A stretch of DNA of 37,028 nucleotides, taken from assembly GCA_030626845.1 (NCBI GenBank), contig DAOUTG010000017.1, positions 1 to 37,028 of the forward strand, in the 5' to 3' direction. The translations under genes and the position numbers were made by a program. A model generated the notes under the pieces. The model searched no databases. It saw only the letters and a list, made by a program, of their open reading frames with translations, and was not told the DNA's origin. Positions 1 through 8,882 of the stretch are shown in pieces. Positions within the stretch are counted from its first letter, which is position 1; each line of letters opens with the position of its first letter. The DNA is from Methylococcaceae bacterium (GTDB lineage Bacteria > Pseudomonadota > Gammaproteobacteria > Methylococcales > Methylomonadaceae).

Positions 1-358
1 AACTAAGCCAGAGCTTGAAAGACAATAAGCTATCCCCGTAGAACCTACGGTTGAAAAGTAAAAAACAAGGAACATTTATATGAAAATCTAGTTTTCAACC
101 CCTTTAAGATATATACTTTTAAACCATTATACCTATTTATAGATAGAAATTAAAGAACAGTTGGTAACTCTCTATAATAACGCCAAAATTTAAATTTTTA
201 AAAACTTGAACTAAAGTTCATGATTTTTACTAACAAAGAGTAATAAATCTTCATTCCTTGTCAGTTTTTAATAGTTCAATACCAAGAGATTACTCATTAA
301 AATATCACTTTTGTTGTAACATGTAACTTTAATAATACGATATAAATAGGGAGAAAAT
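1..358. other. Intergenic region upstream of parC
   Basis: I see no confident gene here. One frame at the left edge reads eight codons to a stop at 26-28 and could be the end of a gene outside the window, but this is too short to call. A perfect 6-bp hairpin (CCGTAG, loop AAC, CTACGG) lies at 36-50 without a following T-run. A 9-bp inverted repeat (49-57 with 92-100) encloses an A-rich loop. The rest is very AT-rich. A TATAAA at 341-346 could be a -10 element, but I see no good -35 box at the right distance. Confidence 0.4.
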
Positions 359-412
359 ATGAAAAAACAGGGTTGTATTATATTTATCAACTTTATCGAG
401 GATGACATCTAA
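359..412 (+). CDS. Possible 17-codon leader ORF coupled to parC
   Basis: An ATG at 359 follows an AGGGAG ribosome-binding site by about seven bases. It encodes 17 residues ([17 protein letters not shown]), and its TAA stop overlaps the parC ATG by one base (TAATG). A second Shine-Dalgarno-like GAGG lies inside it, in front of parC. This layout fits a translationally coupled leader peptide or a small gene. The peptide has no recognised domain and may simply be untranslated leader. Seen: the ORF, the RBS and the overlap. Inferred: translation. Confidence 0.3.
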   Translation: MKKQGCIIFINFIEDDI

Positions 413-2649
413 TGGGTGTACAAGAAAATTTTGAACAAATACCCTTAAAAGATTTTACTGAAAAGGCCTATCTTGATTATTCTATGTATGTCATTTTAGA
501 TCGTGCTTTACCTTATATCGGCGATGGTTTAAAACCTGTACAGCGGCGTATTATTTATGCAATGTCAGAACTTGGTTTAACGGCATTAGCAAAATATAAA
601 AAATCCGCACGAACTGTGGGTGATGTGTTGGGAAAATATCATCCACATGGCGATTCTGCCTGTTATGAAGCGATGGTATTAATGGCGCAATCTTTTTCTT
701 ATCGTTACCCCTTAGTTGATGGGCAAGGTAATTGGGGGTCAAGTGATGATCCTAAATCATTTGCCGCCATGCGCTATACTGAATCTCGTCTAACCGCTTA
801 TTCACAACTATTATTAGCCGAATTAGGACAAGGCACGGTTAATTGGGCAAATAATTTTGATGGGACTTTAAAAGAACCTAAGTTATTACCAGCTCGCCTA
901 CCTAATATATTATTAAATGGAACAATGGGGATTGCAGTCGGTATGGCAACGGACATACCACCGCATAATTTACAAGAAGTGGCCGATGCTTGTATTAATC
1001 TATTAGATGAACCTGATACCCCGATAGAAGTCTTATTAAAACATATTAAAGCCCCTGATTATCCGACAGAAGCTGAGATTATTACTTCGAGTGAAGATAT
1101 TGCGAAACTTTATCACACAGGGATAGGTTCTATTAAAATGCGAGCCAAGTATTTGCTTGAAGAACAAAATATAGTCATTATCGCATTACCACATCAAGTA
1201 TCAGGCTCAAAATTAATTGAACAAATTGCAGCGCAAATGCAGGCAAAAAAACTGCCAATGATTGAAGATGTTCGTGATGAATCAGATTATGAAAACCCAA
1301 CACGAATAGTGATTATTCCTCGTTCAAAACGTATAGAAACGAATACCGTAATGTCGCATTTATTTGCAACGACTGATTTAGAAAAAAATTACCGTGTTAA
1401 CATGAATATTATTGGTTTAGACGGTAAACCACAGGTTAAAAATTTACGTCAAATTTTAGTTGAATGGTTAGAATTTAGAACACAGACGGTGCGAAACCGT
1501 TTGCAATACCGTTTAGATAAAATCTTAGTTAAACTCCATCTATTAGAAGGTTTAATGTGTGCCTTTTTAAATATTGATGAAGTGATTGCGATTATTCAAG
1601 AACATGATGATCCTAAAATGGTGTCAATTGAACGCTTTGAATTAACCGACCAACAAGCCGAAGCTATTTTAGAATTAAAACTACGTCAGCTTGCTAAACT
1701 TGAAGAAGTTAAAATTACAGAAGAACAACAAGCATTAGAAAAAGAGCGTAAAATCTTAGCTAAAACCTTAGCATCATCTCGCTTACTCAATCGTTTAATT
1801 AAAAAAGAAATCATGGGAGATGCTAAAAAATATGGCGATTTACGCCGTTCACCCTTAGTTGAACGTCAATCAGCGCAAGCCCTAGATACCACTGCATTAA
1901 TATCTAATGAACCCTTAACGATTATTTTATCCAAAAAAGGTTGGATACGTGCAGCCAAGGGACATGATATTGATGTTGAAACTTTAAATTATCGTTCAGG
2001 CGATGCTTATTTAGAGGCGGTTAAAGGACGCAGTACGCAAGCGGTTTATATTTTGGATTCCACAGGGCGTATTTATACGGCTTCTACCCATGATTTACCC
2101 TCTGCACGTAGTCAAGGAGAACCCTTAACAGGTCGATTAAAGCCCCCCACAGGTGCATTGTTTACCCAATTACTCAGTGGTCAGGCAGATGATTGGTATT
2201 TATTAGCCAGTGATGCAGGTTATGGATTTAGAGTGCAATTAAAAGAATTTCAAACAAAAAATAAAGCAGGAAAAGCTTTAGTGAGTTTACCTAAAAATTC
2301 GCAATTATTAACCGCTATTAGCATTCAAGATGAAAATGCTTTATTAGCGGTGATTACTTTACAAGGACGTTTATTAATTTTCCCTGTGAGTGAACTTCCT
2401 GCATTAGTACGCGGTAAAGGCAATAAAATCATACAAATACCCGCCAAAGATTTAGCGGCTAAAGAAGATGCGATTAAACTAATGGCTATTTTATCAGCGA
2501 GTCAATCCCTTAAAATTTTCTCAGGAAAACGGCATTTAACCTTAAAGACTTCTGATATAGAAAGATATACCGCAACGCGTGCTAAGAGAGGAGCAACGTT
2601 ACCTAGAGGCTTTCAGCGTGTTAATCGTGTAGAGGTTAATATAATTTAA
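412..2649 (+). CDS. parC: DNA topoisomerase IV subunit A
   Basis: This is the ParC subunit of topoisomerase IV, which with ParE decatenates daughter chromosomes in the cytoplasm. The 745-residue length fits gammaproteobacterial ParC. The winged-helix/tower breakage-reunion domain fills about the first 480 residues. The catalytic tyrosine is Tyr122 in AMRYTESRL. The quinolone-resistance region [12 protein letters not shown] keeps the sensitive-type Ser82 and Glu86. The C-terminal beta-pinwheel is present and degenerate, as is usual for ParC compared with GyrA. The ATG overlaps the stop of a short upstream ORF. Its own stop overlaps the next start (TAATG), so the gene heads an operon with a membrane protease. 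parE is not in the window. Confidence 0.95.
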   Translation: MGVQENFEQIPLKDFTEKAYLDYSMYVILDRALPYIGDGLKPVQRRIIYAMSELGLTALAKYKKSARTVGDVLGKYHPHGDSACYEAMVLMAQSFSYRYPLVDGQGNWGSSDDPKSFAAMRYTESRLTAYSQLLLAELGQGTVNWANNFDGTLKEPKLLPARLPNILLNGTMGIAVGMATDIPPHNLQEVADACINLLDEPDTPIEVLLKHIKAPDYPTEAEIITSSEDIAKLYHTGIGSIKMRAKYLLEEQNIVIIALPHQVSGSKLIEQIAAQMQAKKLPMIEDVRDESDYENPTRIVIIPRSKRIETNTVMSHLFATTDLEKNYRVNMNIIGLDGKPQVKNLRQILVEWLEFRTQTVRNRLQYRLDKILVKLHLLEGLMCAFLNIDEVIAIIQEHDDPKMVSIERFELTDQQAEAILELKLRQLAKLEEVKITEEQQALEKERKILAKTLASSRLLNRLIKKEIMGDAKKYGDLRRSPLVERQSAQALDTTALISNEPLTIILSKKGWIRAAKGHDIDVETLNYRSGDAYLEAVKGRSTQAVYILDSTGRIYTASTHDLPSARSQGEPLTGRLKPPTGALFTQLLSGQADDWYLLASDAGYGFRVQLKEFQTKNKAGKALVSLPKNSQLLTAISIQDENALLAVITLQGRLLIFPVSELPALVRGKGNKIIQIPAKDLAAKEDAIKLMAILSASQSLKIFSGKRHLTLKTSDIERYTATRAKRGATLPRGFQRVNRVEVNII

Positions 2650-3236
2650 TGCCTCCTTCTACGACTAAAAACTTTTTTAAAACCGCCTGTTATTTTGAAG
2701 GGGCGTTGATTTTTATTGCGGTTATTATCGGCTGGTTAACAGAAATTAATCCTTTTTGGGATTTTTATTTTTCCGAAGCAGCTATTTTTTATGGCATTAT
2801 TGGTACATTCCCTTTATTGGTCTTATTTTTAATTTCAGAGCATTTGCCATTTAAATCGTTCCAGAAAATAAAATATTTATTGCAAGAAAGCCTAGCAAAA
2901 GACTTACAGCATTACCCGTGGACAGATTTATTTATATTGGCGGCTATTGCAGGGATTAGTGAAGAGATTTTATTTAGAGGTGCATTGCAACCTTGGTTAG
3001 AACAAAGTTTAGGATTAAATGAAGGTCTCATTGTTTCCAGTTTAATTTTTGGACTTATTCATGCCATTACGCCTTTATATGCGATACTTGCAACGCTTAT
3101 TAGTCTTTACTTAGGGCTTGCATTAGATTATGGTGAAAGCCGTAATTTATTAACCCCCATTATTATTCACGCGCTCTATGATTTTTTTGCGTTTATTGTT
3201 TTAATACGAAACTATCGTAAAAATAATTCACTTTAA
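2649..3236 (+). CDS. CPBP family intramembrane metalloprotease
   Basis: A 195-residue integral membrane protein of the CPBP (CAAX protease/bacteriocin-processing, ABI) family. The diagnostic motif SEEILFRG lies near residues 104-111, supplying the paired glutamates and arginine. The second motif FGLIHA is near 135-140 and the third, HALYDF, is near 179-184. These residues form the metal-binding intramembrane active site in Rce1-type proteins. At least five hydrophobic segments are visible. The start overlaps the parC stop by one base, which implies coupled translation. The substrate is unknown; members of this family act in peptide export, immunity or membrane homeostasis. Confidence 0.85.
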   Translation: MPPSTTKNFFKTACYFEGALIFIAVIIGWLTEINPFWDFYFSEAAIFYGIIGTFPLLVLFLISEHLPFKSFQKIKYLLQESLAKDLQHYPWTDLFILAAIAGISEEILFRGALQPWLEQSLGLNEGLIVSSLIFGLIHAITPLYAILATLISLYLGLALDYGESRNLLTPIIIHALYDFFAFIVLIRNYRKNNSL

Positions 3237-3248
3237 AGCCTTAAGTTT

Positions 3249-3707
3249 ATGACCGACAACGAACTCAAAACTAATTTTACCCCAATCTGGGTTATCGTTG
3301 GTATGATGTGTTTTATCCAAAGTATTTATATTTTATTAGCCCATCTTTTGCAACAACCATTACAACAAGCTCCGATGATGGCAGAATCACGTGAAATTCT
3401 TAGAAGTGTTTTTTATCTAATCGCCATTGTAATTTTTCCGCTAACCAATTTAACGCGCCACATTCAACTACGCTTAAATCAAACCATAGCCAGCAATACC
3501 TCGCTTAATAAACGCTATTTAGTAACCGTAATGGTCTCTCAAATTATGATAGCATCCATCGGTTCATTAGGTTTTATAATATTCATTTTAGGAGACGGTT
3601 TTAATAGCCTTTATATTTTTAGTTTTTTGGCTTTTTTAGGCTTTTTTTTGTATCGACCCAAAGAAGATGAGTATCAAAATTTGAAAAGTCATTATCATGA
3701 ACGATGA
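3249..3707 (+). CDS. Small integral membrane protein of unknown function
   Basis: I do not recognise a family for this 152-residue protein. It has about four hydrophobic segments (roughly residues 13-34, 49-67, 88-112 and 114-133), with basic loops between them. The short charged C-terminus (PKEDEYQNLKSHYHER) looks cytoplasmic. It starts 12 bases after the protease gene, and its end overlaps tadA by 11 bases, so it is probably in the same transcript. Nothing in the sequence suggests a catalytic role. Confidence 0.7.
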   Translation: MTDNELKTNFTPIWVIVGMMCFIQSIYILLAHLLQQPLQQAPMMAESREILRSVFYLIAIVIFPLTNLTRHIQLRLNQTIASNTSLNKRYLVTVMVSQIMIASIGSLGFIIFILGDGFNSLYIFSFLAFLGFFLYRPKEDEYQNLKSHYHER

Positions 3708-4173
3708 AGCGTGGATGCGTCATGCAATTAGGCTAGCGCAACGTGCCGAGGATGAGGGGGAAGTCCCTATCGGCGCATTATTGGTCAAAGAAAATAAATT
3801 AATTTCAGAAGGCTGGAATATGCCTATTTCTTGTTGTGATCCAACGGCTCATGCTGAAATAATCGCTATAAGAAAAGCAGGTCAGGTGCTGGATAATTAC
3901 CGCTTAATAGGGACAACGCTTTATGTGACTTTAGAGCCTTGTGTTATGTGCATGGGGGCTATTTCTCATAGTCGTATTCAACGGTTGGTTTTTAGTGCTT
4001 ATGATCCTAAACGAGGGGCGGTTTGTCATGCGCTTAATCTTAGCAATGCAGATTTTTTAAATCATACAATCAATTGGAAAGGCGGCGTTTTAGAAAGAGA
4101 AACATCCACATTATTAAGCAATTTTTTTCAAGCTAAACGTTTACTTAAGTCCTCAAAAAAACTTATAAATTAA
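3697..4173 (+). CDS. tadA: tRNA-specific adenosine deaminase
   Basis: TadA converts the wobble adenosine of tRNA-Arg(ACG) to inosine. The 158-residue protein shows the zinc-dependent cytidine deaminase fold signatures. His52 and Glu54 are in HAEIIAIRKAG, which supplies one zinc ligand and the proton-shuttle glutamate. Cys82 and Cys85 are in PCVMC and supply the other zinc ligands. GEVPIGALLV near residue 21 is typical of TadA. The start overlaps the preceding membrane protein gene by 11 bases. Length and motifs match the family with nothing missing. Confidence 0.95.
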   Translation: MNDEAWMRHAIRLAQRAEDEGEVPIGALLVKENKLISEGWNMPISCCDPTAHAEIIAIRKAGQVLDNYRLIGTTLYVTLEPCVMCMGAISHSRIQRLVFSAYDPKRGAVCHALNLSNADFLNHTINWKGGVLERETSTLLSNFFQAKRLLKSSKKLIN

Positions 4174-4193
4174 TACCATACGGCTCATTTATT

Positions 4194-4829
4194 ATGTCAG
4201 AACTTCAAAACCCTCTAGATAATCGCTTTAGAGGTTATTTACCCGTCATTATTGATATAGAAACAGCAGGGTTTGATTGCAAAAAAAACCCTTTACTAGA
4301 AATTGCAGCTATCATTGTTGAACTTAATCAAGATGGACACTTTGAAATTACAGAATCACATTCTTTTCATATCATCCCGTTTAAAAACTCAGAACTCGAT
4401 CAGGCTGCCCTTAAATTTACAGGGATAGATCCCTATCACCCCTTTAGGTTTGCCTTGGAAGAAAAAGAAGTTTTAACTAAATTATTTACCCCAATTAGAG
4501 CCGCAGTAAAACGTAATCAATGTACCCGTGCTATTTTGGTTGGGCATAATCCAGCCTTTGATATAGGTTTTTTAAATGCCGCAATTACCCGTACCAAAAT
4601 TAAACGCAGTCCTTTTCATGCCTTTAGTTGTTTTGACACCGCAACCTTAGGCGGCTTAGTTTATCAACAAACGGTGCTGGCAAAAATTGCTAAAGCAGCG
4701 GGATTAGCTTGGGATGCCGAAAAAGCCCATTCAGCCCTTTATGATGCAGAGCAAACGGCAGAATTATTTTGTAGGATGGTTAATCGTTGGGAAAAGTTAC
4801 TGGCTTTAGAGAAAAAACAGGGTTTATAG
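4194..4829 (+). CDS. rnt: Ribonuclease T
   Basis: RNase T is a DEDD-family 3'-5' exoribonuclease that trims the 3' ends of tRNAs and 5S rRNA and turns over tRNA CCA ends. All DEDDh residues are visible: Asp21 and Glu23 in DIET, Asp123 in GHNPAFD, and His179 and Asp184 in HSALYDAEQ. The opening RFRGYLPVIIDIETAGF is characteristic of RNase T rather than the DnaQ proofreading subunit. The length of 211 residues is normal. It follows tadA by 20 bases, so two tRNA-processing genes are adjacent here. Confidence 0.94.
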   Translation: MSELQNPLDNRFRGYLPVIIDIETAGFDCKKNPLLEIAAIIVELNQDGHFEITESHSFHIIPFKNSELDQAALKFTGIDPYHPFRFALEEKEVLTKLFTPIRAAVKRNQCTRAILVGHNPAFDIGFLNAAITRTKIKRSPFHAFSCFDTATLGGLVYQQTVLAKIAKAAGLAWDAEKAHSALYDAEQTAELFCRMVNRWEKLLALEKKQGL

Positions 4830-4889
4830 AAGCTTAAATATAGGGATAGATTCTCTCGTATTTAATCCACAACAAAACTAGAAACAAGG

Positions 4890-4917
4890 TAAAATGTCGA
4901 GTTTGCTACCCATTTTA
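4890..4917 (+). promoter_or_regulatory. Inverted repeat with a motif shared with the recA upstream region
   Basis: A 7-bp inverted repeat (TAAAATG at 4890-4896, CATTTTA at 4911-4917) lies about 50 bases before the methyltransferase start. The right half belongs to the string GTTTGCTACCCATTTTA, which recurs with one mismatch at 6674-6690 upstream of recA. No T-run follows, so it is not an obvious terminator. A protein-binding site is possible but unproven. Confidence 0.3.
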
Positions 4918-4967
4918 GGGTTCAAAAATAAAGACTTATTTCTTACAACACATTTATTTAATTGACA

Positions 4968-5900
4968 ATGACTGAGCAAACTTTATTCCGTATGGAACCC
5001 GACCAAGACTACCGTGATGACAGCTTAGCTAAAGATGTCAAACTTTCTGAAAGAGCGTTAGTCGAAGATACCGCGCAACATTTTGAAGATTGTCATAATG
5101 ACTATTTATTCGCTTGGAGTAACAGTGAAAATCTAGCCTTTCACTATGGTTACTGGGACTCAAATGAATCTTATAATCAGCATGAAGCGTTGATGAATAA
5201 AAACCAACTGCTTTATGATAAAGCCCAGATTAAACCAACAGATCGCGTTTGGGATGCAGGTTGCGGAATTGGCGGTAGCTCTATTTGGATGGCAAAAAAA
5301 TATGGTAATCATGCCACAGGTGTCACCATCAGTGGTATGCAAGTTGATTATGCCACCAAGCAAGCTAAGAAAAAAGGCGTTGCTGATTTAGCAGACTTTG
5401 TGAAAACTAATTTTTGTGAGACCCCATTTGAGGATGAAACCTTTGATGTTGTCTGGGCGGCTGAAAGTGTTTGTCATACCCAATATAAAGGGGCATTTTT
5501 AAAAGAGGCTTTTAGAGTATTAAAACCAGGGGGACGGCTTGTTTATTGTGATGCGTTCATGATGCGGCGTGAGTTTACTAAAGAACAATGGCAAACCATG
5601 ATGGATTTTTTCAATGGTTGGGCAGTCCCTAATCTTTGTTATTGTGATGAGTTTGAAGGGTTATTAAACGAAAATGGTTTTGAAGGGATTGAATTGCAAT
5701 ATATTCATAAACAAACCATTCAATCAGCTGAATATATGTACAAAGTGGGTAAACGTTTATTGCCTATACAAAAAATTAGTCAATGGTTAGGTTTGCGTAC
5801 AAAAGCACAAACGGCTAATTATTATGCAGGTTTGGCACAATACGACATGTTTCGTGAACGTTATGCAGAATATTGCGTATTTACAGCAACTAAAAAATAA
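4968..5900 (+). CDS. Class I SAM-dependent methyltransferase
   Basis: A cytoplasmic 310-residue methyltransferase with a complete Rossmann-type SAM site. Motif I is DAGCGIGG at residues 96-103. The post-I region is GVTISGMQVDYA. Motif II is PFEDETFDVVWAAESVCH, and motif III is RVLKPGGRLVY. The pattern resembles the sterol/tocopherol/phosphoethanolamine methyltransferase group, but the substrate cannot be read from the sequence. The ATG at 4968 is preferred; a TTG two codons earlier would add two residues, and neither has a good ribosome-binding site. The gene appears to be a single unit, with its own upstream region and a terminator at 5910. Confidence 0.85.
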   Translation: MTEQTLFRMEPDQDYRDDSLAKDVKLSERALVEDTAQHFEDCHNDYLFAWSNSENLAFHYGYWDSNESYNQHEALMNKNQLLYDKAQIKPTDRVWDAGCGIGGSSIWMAKKYGNHATGVTISGMQVDYATKQAKKKGVADLADFVKTNFCETPFEDETFDVVWAAESVCHTQYKGAFLKEAFRVLKPGGRLVYCDAFMMRREFTKEQWQTMMDFFNGWAVPNLCYCDEFEGLLNENGFEGIELQYIHKQTIQSAEYMYKVGKRLLPIQKISQWLGLRTKAQTANYYAGLAQYDMFRERYAEYCVFTATKK

Positions 5901-5909
5901 CCATAAAGG

Positions 5910-5934
5910 GGGTGGTTTTAATCACCCATTTTGT
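5910..5934 (+). terminator. Intrinsic terminator after the methyltransferase gene
   Basis: The stem GGGTG (5910-5914) pairs with CACCC (5923-5927) around a short AT loop and is followed by ATTTTGT. It lies ten bases after the methyltransferase stop codon. Confidence 0.6.
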
Positions 5935-6008
5935 ATGATTTTTAGGTCAACTCAGTTTAGCAACCTAATTAACTTTATTAGAAGCTAAATATTGTAAGGT
6001 AAAAAATA

Positions 6009-6617
6009 ATGTCCTATAGTGATTTTAATATTAAGCAAGTTCAAAATGACTTTGATTTGGAAATTATTGAGAAAAGAGGGATTTTTTCAGCCATTGAACC
6101 GATAAAGATGAGTGATTATTTAGCGATAACTTTGGAAGAAAATATTCCCTTAGCCGTTTCAATTAATACAGAAAAAGCAAAATCTGAGTTAATTATTTCA
6201 AATGTTATCGTTGAGATTAGGAAAATATTTGACCGAAAAATTAGTTTTTTTTCAGGGATTGAATTTAATATTGATAAGGAAAAAGGTTTAAATGGCTATT
6301 GTGATTTTCTGATTAGTTTATCATCTGAACAATTGTTTATAAAATCCCCTGTCATTGCACTTGTGGAAGCAAAAAACGAAAATATTATAGGCGGACTTGG
6401 GCAATGTATTGCTGAAATGATTGCGGCTAAAATTTTTAATGAAACCGAAGGTAATAATATAGCAGCAATTTATGGCACAGTGACAACTGGTCTTATTTGG
6501 AAGTTTATAAAATTAACAGGAAATACTATTCAAATTGATTTGAAAGATTATAGTTTAGATGGAAATCCAGAGCAGGTCATTGGTATATTATCATCAATGA
6601 TGGCACAAAAAGCTTAA
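6009..6617 (+). CDS. PD-(D/E)XK nuclease-like protein of unknown function
   Basis: A 202-residue soluble protein. The order of acidic residues fits a PD-(D/E)XK nuclease fold: Glu69 in a helix (NVIVEIRKIF), Asp99 in GYCDFLIS, then Glu120 and Lys122 in VIALVEAKNE, with Gln132 in the next helix (GGLGQCIAEMIAA). No helicase, methyltransferase or specificity domain is attached, and no restriction partner is adjacent apart from the unrelated-looking methyltransferase upstream. It has its own start region after a terminator, so it is probably transcribed alone. I infer the fold from residue spacing. Catalytic activity and target are unknown, and it could be a nuclease-derived binding protein. Confidence 0.6.
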   Translation: MSYSDFNIKQVQNDFDLEIIEKRGIFSAIEPIKMSDYLAITLEENIPLAVSINTEKAKSELIISNVIVEIRKIFDRKISFFSGIEFNIDKEKGLNGYCDFLISLSSEQLFIKSPVIALVEAKNENIIGGLGQCIAEMIAAKIFNETEGNNIAAIYGTVTTGLIWKFIKLTGNTIQIDLKDYSLDGNPEQVIGILSSMMAQKA

Positions 6618-6647
6618 GGGGAAGCAACGCAAATGACGACTACCCAC

Positions 6648-6701
6648 TTAAGACGGGACAGCAGTAAATTTATGTTTTCTACCCATTTTATCCCGTCTTA
6701 A
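6648..6701 (+). repeat. 11-bp inverted repeat upstream of recA
   Basis: TTAAGACGGGA (6648-6658) and TCCCGTCTTAA (6691-6701) are perfect reverse complements around a 32-base loop. Each arm is preceded by a CTACCCA string (6640-6646 and 6679-6685). It could end the transcript of the nuclease-like gene, but no T-run follows. Alternatively it is an operator or mRNA structure for recA. Confidence 0.45.
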
Positions 6702-6789
6702 ATTGATAGCCAGTCAATAAAAATATAAGCTCGCTATTCCATATTATGTAATAATACAAAAATAGCTAACAGCTTAAAGGTATCTAAAA

Positions 6790-7809
6790 ATGGATGACGC
6801 TAAAAAACAAGCATTAAGTATTGCATTAATGCAGATAGAAAAACAGTTTGGCAAAGGGTCTGTTATGCGTATGGGCGATACAGGCGCATTACGTGATATA
6901 GAAGTCGTTTCAACTGGCTCTTTATCCTTAGATATTGCCCTAGGCTGTGGTGGATTACCTAAAGGGCGTGTTGTTGAAATTTATGGGCCTGAGTCATCAG
7001 GAAAAACCACGATGACCTTAGAGGTGATCGCTCAAATTCAAAAACAAGGCGGAACGGCTGCTTTTGTTGATGCAGAACACGCGCTTGATTTAGGCTATGC
7101 TGAGAAAATTGGGGTGGATATTGATAATTTACTGGTTTCTCAACCTGATTATGGCGAGCAAGCCTTAGAAATAGCTGAAACCTTAGTGCGTTCAACAGCC
7201 TTAGATATTATTGTGATTGATTCAGTTGCAGCGCTTACCCCAAAAGCCGAAATTGATGGTGATATGGGGGATAGCCATATGGGACTTCAAGCGCGGTTAA
7301 TGTCTCAAGCATTACGAAAATTAACGGCAGTGATTAAGCGTACTAATACCTTAGTTATTTTTGTCAACCAATTGCGTAGTAAAATTGGGGTTGTGTTTGG
7401 AAGCCCTGAAACCACAACAGGCGGCAATGCCCTTAAATTTTATTCCTCAGTACGCTTAGATATTCGCCGTATTGGTTCAATTAAAAAAGATGATGAAATT
7501 ATTGGTAATGAAACCCGCGTAAAAGTGGTTAAAAATAAAGTTGCGCCGCCTTTTAAAGAAGCAAGATTTGATATTTTATATGGCGAAGGGGTTTCTTTTA
7601 TTGGTGAGTTAATTGATCTAGGCGTTAGTTATGGCTATATAAAAAAATCAGGCTCTTGGTATAGTTGTGGTGATGAAAAAATTGGACAAGGCAAAGAAAA
7701 TGTTCGACTTTATTTAATAGAACACCCAGAAAAGGCAGAACAAATAGAAGGACAAATTCGTGCCGAAGTCTTTGCAAATCAAGTATTGTCAAAAGATGAT
7801 GGGAAGTAA
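6790..7809 (+). CDS. recA: Recombinase RecA
   Basis: RecA is the cytoplasmic strand-exchange ATPase of homologous recombination and the co-protease of the SOS response. The 339-residue protein has Walker A GPESSGKT (66-73), the Walker B-like [14 protein letters not shown], the L1/L2 DNA-binding loops ([18 protein letters not shown] and the [14 protein letters not shown] region), and [14 protein letters not shown]. The C-terminal acidic tail is short (KDDGK). The start ATG is unambiguous, since [24 protein letters not shown] is the normal N-terminal pattern. The upstream 170 bases show no canonical CTGT-N8-ACAG LexA box. recX follows at 13 bases. Confidence 0.98.
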   Translation: MDDAKKQALSIALMQIEKQFGKGSVMRMGDTGALRDIEVVSTGSLSLDIALGCGGLPKGRVVEIYGPESSGKTTMTLEVIAQIQKQGGTAAFVDAEHALDLGYAEKIGVDIDNLLVSQPDYGEQALEIAETLVRSTALDIIVIDSVAALTPKAEIDGDMGDSHMGLQARLMSQALRKLTAVIKRTNTLVIFVNQLRSKIGVVFGSPETTTGGNALKFYSSVRLDIRRIGSIKKDDEIIGNETRVKVVKNKVAPPFKEARFDILYGEGVSFIGELIDLGVSYGYIKKSGSWYSCGDEKIGQGKENVRLYLIEHPEKAEQIEGQIRAEVFANQVLSKDDGK

Positions 7810-7822
7810 ATCAATTTAGACC

Positions 7823-8263
7823 ATGCTAACAAAAGAAATTAGAGCGATTTGTTTACGTTTATTAGCAAGGCGTGAATATAGTCAATTGGAATTGTTGACT
7901 AAACTCAGCTTGAAAGGATTTATTCGACAAGATGTGCAAGCTGTGATTGATATTTTGGCAAATCAAGGCTTACAAAGTGATGAACGTTTTGCAGAAATTT
8001 ATGCGCGATCACGGTTTAATAAAGGCTTTGGGTCTTTAAAAGTTGCTTATGAATTAAAACAGCGTGGAATTAATGATTTTGATTTACAAGCGGTTATTGT
8101 GGAAAACTTTGGTGATGAGACACAACTAATTAATCAAGTTTACAATAAGAAATATGAGAAATATGTACCAACGTTAGAATTAACCCTAAAAGAAAAACTG
8201 AAGCGGCAACGTTTTTTGCAACAACGTGGCTTTAGCTCAAAATTGATTCAAGTTTTATTTTAG
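7823..8263 (+). CDS. recX: Regulatory protein RecX
   Basis: RecX binds RecA filaments and limits their growth. The 146-residue protein is all helical and has the expected repeats, including the first-helix pattern ICLRLLARREYSQLELLTKL and ANQGLQSDERFAEIYARSRFNKGFGSLKVAYELKQRGI. The C-terminal RQRFLQQRGFSSKLIQVLF matches the family's usual ending. It starts 13 bases after recA, the normal arrangement, so read-through from recA probably sets its level. Confidence 0.93.
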   Translation: MLTKEIRAICLRLLARREYSQLELLTKLSLKGFIRQDVQAVIDILANQGLQSDERFAEIYARSRFNKGFGSLKVAYELKQRGINDFDLQAVIVENFGDETQLINQVYNKKYEKYVPTLELTLKEKLKRQRFLQQRGFSSKLIQVLF

Positions 8264-8436
8264 CATGCCTCTCGTATTCCGTAAGGAGTGCCTGCAATGG
8301 CAATAGATCAACCTGCATTTAACTGTCGCTGCATTAGCTATTTTGTCGTGATTAGCTTCTATTCGACTTATATCTGGACAAACCCTTATAAATTAGGCAG
8401 AATTGTCATCCCATATTACATCGACTCACACTTGTC

Positions 8437-8880
8437 ATGGCAACAATTTCCGTTTTAAATGGTCCTAACTTAAATTTATTAGGGGTCAGAGAGCCTACGC
8501 ATTATGGCAATAAAACCCTTCAAACAATACAAAATTCGCTTGAAACCCTTGCCTTGGCACAGGGTCATCAATTAGCGTTTCATCAGCACAATGCAGAGCA
8601 TCAACTCGTCGAACTGATTCATCAAGCTTTTTATGATAAAGTTGATTTTATCATTATTAACCCTGCCGCTTTTACGCACACCAGTGTGGCTATTCGAGAT
8701 GCTTTATTGGCAACAAGGATTCCTTTTATCGAAGTTCACCTATCAAATGTTCATGCGCGTGAACCTTTCAGAAAACACTCCTATTTTTCAGATATAGCAC
8801 AAGGTGTTATTTGTGGATTAGGGGCAAAAGGCTATGAACTGGCTCTACAAGCCGCCGATCAGCTATTAACCGAGAAATAA
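8437..8880 (+). CDS. aroQ: 3-dehydroquinate dehydratase, type II
   Basis: This cytoplasmic dodecameric enzyme dehydrates 3-dehydroquinate to 3-dehydroshikimate in the shikimate pathway. The 147-residue length and motifs fit type [18 protein letters not shown] carries the catalytic Tyr23, and the substrate-binding [16 protein letters not shown] and the histidine-bearing [18 protein letters not shown] are clear. The usual NHEG-like strand reads HNAEHQLVE, a mild variation. accB starts two bases after its stop, so it heads the aroQ-accB-accC cluster typical of gammaproteobacteria. Confidence 0.95.
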   Translation: MATISVLNGPNLNLLGVREPTHYGNKTLQTIQNSLETLALAQGHQLAFHQHNAEHQLVELIHQAFYDKVDFIIINPAAFTHTSVAIRDALLATRIPFIEVHLSNVHAREPFRKHSYFSDIAQGVICGLGAKGYELALQAADQLLTEK

Positions 8881-8882
8881 TT

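Noticed and set aside
30-60. Hairpin plus GGTTGAAAAG that looks like one CRISPR repeat
   Set aside because: Only one copy is visible, no spacers or cas genes occur in the window, and the hairpin can be explained as a terminator or simple inverted repeat.
4962-4967. TTG start two codons upstream of the methyltransferase ATG
   Set aside because: It adds only two residues and has no better ribosome-binding site than the ATG.
4968-6617. Methyltransferase plus PD-(D/E)XK gene as a restriction-modification pair
   Set aside because: The methyltransferase resembles small-molecule enzymes and lacks a DNA methyltransferase catalytic motif such as DPPY or PCQ. A terminator separates the two genes.
8297-8458. 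53-codon ORF with AAGGAG upstream, overlapping the aroQ start
   Set aside because: The peptide is rich in unusual aromatic and cysteine residues, has no recognisable fold, and overlaps a secure gene in another frame. It is more likely untranslated.
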